Positions 6,729 to 12,854 of a stretch of 32,840 nucleotides of DNA are shown here, piece by piece. Position numbers and translations under genes: made by a program. Source of the stretch: Myxococcota bacterium. Its GTDB lineage: Bacteria; Myxococcota_A; Polyangia; Polyangiales; Polyangiaceae. The stretch covers positions 1-32,840 of the forward strand of contig JAKLDZ010000012.1 in the NCBI GenBank assembly GCA_022703255.1, written 5' to 3'. The notes beneath the pieces were generated by a model. The model ran no database searches and was not told the origin of the DNA. It was given only the letters and a program-made list of their open reading frames with translations. Position 1 is the stretch's first letter. Every line of letters begins with the position of its first letter.

Positions 6729-8687
6729 TCAGTGGCGCGGAGGCGCGGGGCGTTCGGGAATGCGAGGGACCGGGAGCGTGGGCACCACGCTGCTCGCCGC
6801 TGCACCCGGAGGCACTTGCGGGGTGGGCCCCGGCGCGGGACGCGTCGAGTCCGACGAGCCTCCCACCGGCGGGACGGGAGGGCTGGGGGAGGGAGTCGGC
6901 GTTTCCATCGGGGCACTCTCGTTGAGACTCTTGTCCACGGGCAGTCTCTCGGATTCGCCGCGCGAAGGCGAGGCGGGCGTCACGATGTGGAACTCCACAC
7001 GACGGTTGTTCGCCATGCCCTCGGGGGTGTCGTTGGTGTCGATGGGACGGGTCTTGCCGAAGCCCGCGGACTCCATGCGTTTGGCATCGACGCCCTTCTT
7101 GGTGAGCCAGGCGACGACGGCAGCCGCGCGCTGCTTGCTCAGGGGCGTGTTGATCCAGTCGGGGCCGTGGTTGTCGGTGTGACCCTCGACGCGGATCTTG
7201 GTGATCTCGGGGTGCTTCTGCAGGATGTCGAGGACCGCGAGGAGCACGCCGTCGCCCGTCGGGTCGAGGACCGCGCTGCCGAACTTGAACTTCACCTGCT
7301 GCGTGATGCGAATCTGACCTGCCTCCACGCGCGCGATCGGACACCCGTTCTTCTTGGGATCCGGATCCGCCGGCCCCGCATGGTCGGGACACGCATCCTG
7401 CACATCCAGGATCGTGTCGCCGTCCGTGTCGGGCGGCGGCGGCGGACACCCGTTCGTCTTCGGATCCTGCGTCGCTACACCCGGTACCTCGATGCACGCA
7501 TCCTCGGGATCGATCACCCCGTCGCCATCCCGATCGGGCGGCGGCGGCGGACACCCGTTCGTCTTCGGATCCTGCGTCGCCACACCCGGCACGTCGATGC
7601 ACGCATCCTCCGGATCCGCAATACCGTCGGAGTCGCGGTCGGGCGGCGGCGGCGGACACCCGTTGGCGCGCGGATCGTCGGTCCAGATGCCCGGCAGCTC
7701 GGGGCAAGCATCCACACTGTCGGCGATGGCGTCCTGGTCACGGTCGGGAACCGGCTTCGCGGGCGGCTCGTAGCGGGGGTTCCACTCGATGGCGATCACC
7801 CCCCGCATCAGCGGCGTGCCGTAGCCACGGGTGATGCCAGGGCCGAACCCCAGGTCGATGTGCATGTCGGGCGAGAGCCTGTAGTGGGCGCCGATCAACA
7901 GCTCCATCGGAGTCGTCGCCTTCGCGAACACCGCGTCGCCATCGCTCACGCCCGTGGCACCGTACAGCTCCGGCCCCACAAGCAGCGTCCGATCCGGCGT
8001 GCGCAGTCCGGCAGCCAGACCGAAACGCACCTCGCTGCCCATCGGGCTGCCTGCGAAGGTCGCGTCGTGGGAGCGATAGTCGAACGACAGCCTGCCCGAC
8101 CACGCGAGGGGACCGCGGTCCCCCGCGATCATCACGCGCGGCGAGGCGCGGAACTTGTCGTCGCCGGTGTACGAGGCGCGGTCCCCGGTCGGGAACCACA
8201 GCGCAAGCCCCGCCGCGACCGTGACCGGATCGCCGTACTGGCCGTAGAGGCGCACGTCGCCGCTGACACGCAGGTCGCCCACGGTCGAGTTGTCGGAAGC
8301 CTCGTAGCGAGTGGAGCCGATGTGGCCGACCTCGCCCTTCTGCCAGAAGAGCACGGGGAGGTTGAAGCCGAAGCGGACGCGGTCCCACATCACGACGCTC
8401 GAGCCGAGGTGGGTGAAGCTCTGGAGCTTGACGACGGCCGCGCGCTCGGAGCCGTCGCCGTTGTAGATGACGAGGGGCTTGTAGGCGAACTCGGTGACGT
8501 CGCCGGCGGCGTGACGGTTGTGGCCTCGGAAGTCGAGGGAATCGAGGACGAACCAGTTGCTGCCGCGTTCCGCGGGATCGAACCGATCGAGGGCGAAGCC
8601 GGTGGCTTCGTCGGCGGAAGCGTCGGCGGCCAGGGACACGATCAGCGAGGCGGCGACCAGACCCAGGAGGCGAAAGGGGTGTCTCAT
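6729..8687 (-). CDS. OmpA-family outer-membrane protein with thrombospondin type 3 repeats
   Basis: 652 residues. A signal peptide (about 1-25) is followed by a region of roughly 280 residues with alternating beta-strand pattern, likely an outer-membrane barrel. Four Ca-binding thrombospondin type 3 repeats follow (about 314-450, 35-residue period, 'DRDGDGVIDPEDAC' type, separated by GCPPPPP). An OmpA/MotB-type peptidoglycan-binding domain covers about 460-570, with 'EGHTDNHG' and 'LSKQRAAAVVAWL', and a disordered Pro/Ser/Thr tail ends the protein. The OmpA domain should tether the protein to the cell wall, with the TSP3 segment as a stiff Ca-dependent spacer. This barrel-TSP3-OmpA layout is common in Myxococcota. 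The ATG at 8687 directly precedes the signal peptide; no strong Shine-Dalgarno is seen. The 180 nt upstream hold interleaved direct repeats (8764-8846). Confidence 0.88.
   Translation of the reverse strand: MRHPFRLLGLVAASLIVSLAADASADEATGFALDRFDPAERGSNWFVLDSLDFRGHNRHAAGDVTEFAYKPLVIYNGDGSERAAVVKLQSFTHLGSSVVMWDRVRFGFNLPVLFWQKGEVGHIGSTRYEASDNSTVGDLRVSGDVRLYGQYGDPVTVAAGLALWFPTGDRASYTGDDKFRASPRVMIAGDRGPLAWSGRLSFDYRSHDATFAGSPMGSEVRFGLAAGLRTPDRTLLVGPELYGATGVSDGDAVFAKATTPMELLIGAHYRLSPDMHIDLGFGPGITRGYGTPLMRGVIAIEWNPRYEPPAKPVPDRDQDAIADSVDACPELPGIWTDDPRANGCPPPPPDRDSDGIADPEDACIDVPGVATQDPKTNGCPPPPPDRDGDGVIDPEDACIEVPGVATQDPKTNGCPPPPPDTDGDTILDVQDACPDHAGPADPDPKKNGCPIARVEAGQIRITQQVKFKFGSAVLDPTGDGVLLAVLDILQKHPEITKIRVEGHTDNHGPDWINTPLSKQRAAAVVAWLTKKGVDAKRMESAGFGKTRPIDTNDTPEGMANNRRVEFHIVTPASPSRGESERLPVDKSLNESAPMETPTPSPSPPVPPVGGSSDSTRPAPGPTPQVPPGAAASSVVPTLPVPRIPERPAPPRH
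7431..7745 (-). repeat. 105-bp coding repeats (TSP3 units)
   Basis: The unit beginning GGGCGGCGGCGGCGG on the plus strand recurs at 7431, 7536 and 7641, a strict 105-bp (35-codon) period. The segments after 7431 and 7536 are almost identical for about 70 bp, showing a recent duplication inside the gene at 6729-8687. Confidence 0.8.
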
Positions 8688-8763
8688 GGTTTTCCCGAGC
8701 GGCAGCGAGTGGGCGTCAAGCAGCGTTGCGGGAAGGGTGCAGCAAGTCCCCCCGGTTGTCTCC

Positions 8764-8846
8764 CCCGATCGTCGCATCCGGGCCACGCGACAGCCCGATC
8801 GTCCGCTCAGGGGCGCCGCGCCGTTGCACGCGACCGGGCCACGCGA
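8764..8846. repeat. Two interleaved direct-repeat pairs upstream of ompA-TSP3 gene
   Basis: Motif A, CCCGATCGTC, occurs at 8764-8773 and 8794-8803. Motif B, CCGGGCCACGCGA, occurs at 8778-8790 and 8834-8846. The order is A-B-A-B in the 180-nt gap upstream of the start at 8687. They may be binding sites of a regulator controlling the outer-membrane gene, or remnants of a local duplication. Confidence 0.4.
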
Positions 8847-8867
8847 GGGCGCGGCCACCGAGCCCCG

Positions 8868-9179
8868 TCAAGGGGTCCCCCACCCCTGGGGAACGAGGAA
8901 GAAGTACAGCAGGATGAGCAGCACGAGCATCACCGCCGCCGTGACGAAGTACGTGTAGCGAGGAGCCGAGCTGGTGCTCCAGCCATCGGCGTAGAACTTC
9001 CCGCGCGACCGCTGACGGATCTTCTTCTGCACACCGCGCAGGACGTCGGGGGGCGGCGCCGCGCGCGCCTCGGTCCCCATCGCGTTCCGGAGCAGCGCGC
9101 GCACGTCGGCATCGTCGAGGCCCGGATCCGCGGTGTCGAGGTCGGGCCCGTCCTTCGAGTCCTTGTCGAGGTCGCTCAT
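8868..9179 (-). CDS. Small single-pass membrane protein, possible sigma-factor partner
   Basis: 103 residues. The N-terminal half is acidic (many Asp in the first 27 residues), the middle is basic ('VQKKIRQRSRGK'), and one transmembrane helix lies near the C-terminus ('YFVTAAVMLVLLILLYFFLV'). Its ATG overlaps the stop of the ECF sigma gene (ATGA, 9176-9179), so translation is probably coupled. That position and the cytoplasmic N-terminus plus one membrane segment fit a membrane-bound anti-sigma factor. However, the HxxxCxxC zinc motif of the common anti-sigma domain is absent and the periplasmic part is almost nil. The function is an inference from context only. Confidence 0.7.
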   Translation of the reverse strand: MSDLDKDSKDGPDLDTADPGLDDADVRALLRNAMGTEARAAPPPDVLRGVQKKIRQRSRGKFYADGWSTSSAPRYTYFVTAAVMLVLLILLYFFLVPQGWGTP

Positions 9180-9781
9180 GAGATCTTCTCCCCGAGAGCC
9201 TTCTCGACCGCGGCCTTGAGCTGCGCCCGGGCGCGGTGAATCCTGCTCTTGACGGTACCGTCGGGCACGCCGGTGATCTGGGCTATCTCCTCGTAGCTGA
9301 GATCCTCGACGTCCCGAAGGATGAGCGCCTCCTTGAACTCGGGGTCGAGGGAGTCGATGGCGCGCTGCACGACGTTCTCGAGCTGGCGTCCGACGAGCAT
9401 CTCGTCGGGGCGGGCGATGTCTCCGACGGTGGTGCCCTTGGCGGCGCTCATGGGGGCGCGATCGGCGATGGGTTCGAACTCGTCCTGCTCGTTGGCGTGG
9501 CGCCGCTGCATGTACTTCGTGTGGTTTTTGCAGAGGTTGACGCCGATTCTGTAGATCCAGGTGGAGAGCTTGGAGTCGCCGCGGAACTGGTCGATGGCCT
9601 TGAAGACCTGGACGAAGACTTCCTGCGCGAGGTCCTCGGCCTCTTCGCGGCGTCCGAGCATGCGGAGCATCAAGCCGAAGACCCGGCGCTCGTAGGCGCG
9701 TACGAGGTCGTTGAACGCAGCCTCGTCGCGCGCCCGCAGGCGCTCGATCAACGCGGCTTCGTCACGCTCGTCCCACGCCAC
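9176..9781 (-). CDS. ECF (RpoE-type) RNA polymerase sigma factor
   Basis: 201 residues, normal for the family. Region 2 is clear ('FNDLVRAYERRVFGLMLRML' through 'AEDLAQEVFVQVFKAI' and 'STWIYRIGVNLCKNH'). Region 4 follows ('LRDVEDLSYEEIAQITGV', then 'GTVKSRIHRARAQLK'), with its helix-turn-helix for the -35 element. It would direct core polymerase to an extracytoplasmic-stress type regulon. The start is GTG at 9781, six nt beyond the pssA stop, so it is co-transcribed with pssA. Its stop overlaps the start of the small membrane protein. Linkage to phospholipid synthesis suggests a membrane-related signal (inference). Confidence 0.92.
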   Translation of the reverse strand: MAWDERDEAALIERLRARDEAAFNDLVRAYERRVFGLMLRMLGRREEAEDLAQEVFVQVFKAIDQFRGDSKLSTWIYRIGVNLCKNHTKYMQRRHANEQDEFEPIADRAPMSAAKGTTVGDIARPDEMLVGRQLENVVQRAIDSLDPEFKEALILRDVEDLSYEEIAQITGVPDGTVKSRIHRARAQLKAAVEKALGEKIS

Positions 9782-9786
9782 CTAGG

Positions 9787-10599
9787 TCAACCCGTCGGGG
9801 GCAAGGGCTGCTGCTTGGCCCTGTCCCGCAGGCGCTTGGAGATTCCCACCAGCGCCTCGAGCACACCGATCATGATGTAGACCCCAAGCAGCCAGACCAG
9901 CACGAAGGCCGGCTTGAACCGCGACCAGACGATCGCGCTCGAGATCACCACGAACAGCATCAGCAACGCCGTCCAGCCGTTGAGCTTGATGTCCTTGAAC
10001 GACCGGAACGGGATCGTCGAGACCATGAAGAAGGCGAGCAGCAGCGTGAGCGCGAGCACCGGCCAGGCCCACACCTCTTCACCGAGGTTGGCCCCGGCCG
10101 CGTGGTTGGCGACCACGATGGAGATGAGGATGCCCGCAGCGCCCGGGATGGGCAGCCCCACGATGTACTTGCCCGGCTTCTGCGGCTTGCCCGACGTGTC
10201 CATCGACAGGACGTTGAAGCGGGCCAGGCGAATGGCTCCCGCCGCGACGAACGCAAAAGCCGCAAACAGACCGGCCGTCGGGTGATACTTGAGGGACCAC
10301 TTGAAGAGCACCAGCGCCGGCGCCACTCCGAAGGAGATCACGTCGGCCAGGGAGTCGATCTGCAACCCGAACGCACTCTGCGTCCGCGTCATCCGAGCCA
10401 CGCGACCGTCGAGCATGTCGAACAGCATCGCGAAGATGATCAGCAACGCGGCGCGGTACAAGTCGTCGGGAGCGTCGGTGCTCGCCGCGATCTTGATCGC
10501 GTAGAAGCCGCAGAACACGCTGGACAGCGTCACCGCGGTGGGCAGTACGAAGAGCGCCTTGCGCAGGTTGAACGTTCGTTTTCGGGTCGGTTCGCCCAC
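9787..10599 (-). CDS. pssA: CDP-diacylglycerol--serine O-phosphatidyltransferase
   Basis: 270 residues, integral membrane, about seven or eight hydrophobic segments. The CDP-alcohol phosphotransferase signature DGxxARxxxxxxxxGxxxDxxxD is intact, starting at 'DGRVAR' and ending at 'DSLAD'. The following 'VISFGVAPALV' and 'RLARFNV' are typical of bacterial type II PssA. It makes phosphatidylserine from CDP-diacylglycerol and serine, the first step to phosphatidylethanolamine, in the inner membrane. The GTG start at 10599 has a perfect AGGAGG 8 nt upstream. No phosphatidylserine decarboxylase gene is next to it. It heads a unit with the ECF sigma gene. A dyad at 10694-10708 lies about 95 nt upstream. 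Confidence 0.92.
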   Translation of the reverse strand: MGEPTRKRTFNLRKALFVLPTAVTLSSVFCGFYAIKIAASTDAPDDLYRAALLIIFAMLFDMLDGRVARMTRTQSAFGLQIDSLADVISFGVAPALVLFKWSLKYHPTAGLFAAFAFVAAGAIRLARFNVLSMDTSGKPQKPGKYIVGLPIPGAAGILISIVVANHAAGANLGEEVWAWPVLALTLLLAFFMVSTIPFRSFKDIKLNGWTALLMLFVVISSAIVWSRFKPAFVLVWLLGVYIMIGVLEALVGISKRLRDRAKQQPLPPTG

Positions 10600-10693
10600 G
10601 TGCCGGGCCTCCTACTGCTTTCTCCAGCCATAGCGGGTCGGTCCGCGGCCGTCCAGCTTTCGCCGCCCCTTCGCTCCTCGCGACGCGATGAAG

Positions 10694-10708
10694 CATCGTG
10701 CCACGATG
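10694..10708. promoter_or_regulatory. Palindrome between the rotary ATPase gene and pssA
   Basis: CATCGTG-C-CACGATG is a perfect 7-bp inverted repeat around one base, with further AA/TT pairing outside after one mismatch. It lies 7 nt past the stop of the FliI/SctN-type gene and about 95 nt before the pssA start. A one-base centre is better suited to a dimeric regulator than to a terminator hairpin, although a 6-bp stem with a 3-nt loop could form. Confidence 0.35.
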
Positions 10709-10714
10709 ATTCGC

Positions 10715-12016
10715 CTAGCGCAGCGCCCCCAGCATCGCCACCGTCTGCGCCATCCCCGCGCGCTCCTCCGCTCCCTGCCCCAAAAACGCCTCGATCCGCG
10801 GCATCATCGCGATCGCCGCGTCCAGCTCCCGATCCGACCCCTTCGCATACGCACCCAGCGCAATCAAATCCCGCTTGGCCTCGTACGCCCCAAGGATCGC
10901 CCTCACCCGACGCGCCGCCTGCCGATGCTCTGGTGCGATAATGCCGTCCATCACCCGCGACAACGACTGCAACACGTCCACCGCGGGATACCGCCCCCGC
11001 GACGCAATCGCACGATCCAAGACGATGTGACCGTCGAGGATGCCACGCACCTCGTCCGCGATCGGCTCGTCCATGTCCCCGCCCTCGACCAGCACCGTGT
11101 AGATCGCCGTGATCGACCCTCGCGCCCCCTGCCCGCTTCGCTCCAGGAGCCGCGGCAGCATGGCGAATACGCTCGGGGGGTAGCCGCGACGCGCCGGAGG
11201 CTCGCCCGCGGCCAACCCCACCTCCCGCTGCGCCCTCGCGAATCGTGTCACCGAGTCCACCAACAACATCACCCGCGCACCTTCGTCGCGAAAGTGCTCC
11301 GCAATCGACGTCGCCACCTGCGCCGCCGCCAGCCGCTCGAGCGCAGGCGAATCGCTCGTCGCCACCACCACCGCGCTCTTGCGCAACCCTTCCTCGCCAA
11401 GGCTGTGATCGAGGAACTCCCGCACCTCGCGCCCTCGCTCGCCCACCAGCGCCACCACTACCACCTCGGCCTCCGTCCCCCGCGCGATCGCACCGAGCAA
11501 CGTCGACTTGCCTACCCCGGAACCGGCGAACAACCCGACCCGCTGCCCTTCCCCCAGCGTGGTCAATCCGTCGATCACGCGCACACCGGTAGCCAGCACC
11601 CGATCCACCGCGCGACGCGTCAGCGCCGGTGGCGGCGGGGCCTCCACCGGCCGCAACCCTCCCGTCAGCTCCTTGCCTCCGTCGATGGGACGCCCCAGCC
11701 CGTCGAGCACCCTCCCCAATACCTCGCCGGAAACCGCCACGCCGAGCGGTGTGCCGCGCGTCCCCACCCTGTCCCCCGCGCCGACCCCCGTCAGATCTCC
11801 CAGAGGCATGGCGATCGCCTCTCCACCGTCCAACCCGACCACCTGCCCCAACAACGGCTCGCCGCGCCGGTGGATCTCGATCACATCTCCGATGCGCGCT
11901 GCCGGGAGGCTCACGCGAACGGCGAGTCCCACCACCGACTCGACCCGCCCCGCAGGCAGCAGCGTGCTGGTCTGTTCGAGACGCGCGCGAAGGTCGGACA
12001 GGTCCATGCCTCTCAC
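10715..12016 (-). CDS. FliI/SctN-type rotary export ATPase
   Basis: 433 residues, the usual size for FliI/YscN. The P-loop is 'GLFAGSGVGKST' (about 161-172). The family signature 'GYPPSVFAMLPRLLER' and 'VEGGDMDEPIADEVRGILDG' separates these export ATPases from F1-beta and Rho. 'LLVDSVTRFARAQREVGLA' is the Walker B/substrate region. Such ATPases form a hexamer that energises flagellar or type III export at the inner-membrane base. None of FliH/SctL, FliJ/SctO or any other export gene lies in the window. The GTG at 12016 has GGAG at good spacing; an ATG three codons on is the alternative. Being active without nearby partners would require export genes elsewhere. Confidence 0.9.
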   Translation of the reverse strand: MRGMDLSDLRARLEQTSTLLPAGRVESVVGLAVRVSLPAARIGDVIEIHRRGEPLLGQVVGLDGGEAIAMPLGDLTGVGAGDRVGTRGTPLGVAVSGEVLGRVLDGLGRPIDGGKELTGGLRPVEAPPPPALTRRAVDRVLATGVRVIDGLTTLGEGQRVGLFAGSGVGKSTLLGAIARGTEAEVVVVALVGERGREVREFLDHSLGEEGLRKSAVVVATSDSPALERLAAAQVATSIAEHFRDEGARVMLLVDSVTRFARAQREVGLAAGEPPARRGYPPSVFAMLPRLLERSGQGARGSITAIYTVLVEGGDMDEPIADEVRGILDGHIVLDRAIASRGRYPAVDVLQSLSRVMDGIIAPEHRQAARRVRAILGAYEAKRDLIALGAYAKGSDRELDAAIAMMPRIEAFLGQGAEERAGMAQTVAMLGALR

Positions 12017-12179
12017 TCTACTCTCCGCCCGCCCTCACGGTCAGGGTCGCGGCCTCGGATCGTCCCCGTCCACGAAGAGGACCACGCGATTCCGGTCACT
12101 TGCCTCGCGGGACGAGCGGTTTCCCGAAGGCTCGGCCAGGGATTGGCCACCGACGCCGTGTGTGTGCGATCCTTGCGGC

Positions 12180-12836
12180 GTGCGGAACCTGATCGCATTC
12201 GCAACGGTCGCAGTGCTGCTCGTGCCGGCCTGCAAGGCATCGGTGAACGTCAACGCCAACGCTCAGGCCACGGCGAAAGCCGAGCCGACGCAGGAGGAGC
12301 CGGAGTGGGGCGCGGCGCCCACGGCGGAGACCACCGCAGACGATCAACCGCAGCAGACCGACTACTTCGGGATCGCGCGAGGCCTGACCCTCGCCCCGGG
12401 CCGCCAGGCTGCGTGCTCGTGCATCGCCGCCGCGGTCGGCATGCCCTCGGACCCGGCGTTCAAGTGGCGCGGGGAGCCCCCGAAGGTCGCAAGCGACGGC
12501 ATGGTGATGGCCATCAGCACCGAGGGCATCGCCTGCGACACCCAGGGACCCGGCCCCTCGATCCGCGGTGTGGACCGCTCCGGCGAGGATGTCGTCGTCG
12601 TGATCGAGGACTACCACGCGGGGCGTCCCCAGGCGCTCGGGGCGATCATCCCGAACCCGGGCGGCAACGGCGCCGTGTACGTGAGAGCCGCGGGGAAGAC
12701 CGCCTACGGCAAGCCGCTCGCTGCCACCAACGGCGCGCACCCGACCTGGTGCCTGGTGAGCAAGGGCTCGGGTGCAGCCAACACCGTCGTAGCACCCCGC
12801 GATCCCGCCGACTCCTCTGGCACGAACCCCAAGTAG
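12180..12836 (+). CDS. Predicted lipoprotein of unknown function
   Basis: 218 residues from a GTG at 12180. The signal peptide 'VRNLIAFATVAVLLVPAC' ends in a lipobox-like VPAC. A 40-residue Ala/Glu/Thr/Gln linker leads to a compact globular part (about 60-210) with four cysteines ('ACSCIAAAVG', 'IACDTQG', 'TWCLVSK') that could pair outside the cytoplasm. I do not recognise the family. It is divergent from the rotary ATPase gene (163 nt apart) and convergent with the radical-SAM gene (18 nt between stops). No Shine-Dalgarno is seen before the GTG; the start was chosen because it places the signal peptide at the N-terminus. Confidence 0.7.
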   Translation: MRNLIAFATVAVLLVPACKASVNVNANAQATAKAEPTQEEPEWGAAPTAETTADDQPQQTDYFGIARGLTLAPGRQAACSCIAAAVGMPSDPAFKWRGEPPKVASDGMVMAISTEGIACDTQGPGPSIRGVDRSGEDVVVVIEDYHAGRPQALGAIIPNPGGNGAVYVRAAGKTAYGKPLAATNGAHPTWCLVSKGSGAANTVVAPRDPADSSGTNPK

Positions 12837-12854
12837 TCCCGTCCCCGCGCCGGT

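Noticed and set aside
5754-9239. Very long plus-strand reading frame (1161 codons)
   Set aside because: It lies antisense to the methyltransferase, OmpA-TSP3 and small membrane protein genes, whose families are clear. The product is Arg-rich low-complexity sequence; high G+C removes stop codons from the shadow frame.
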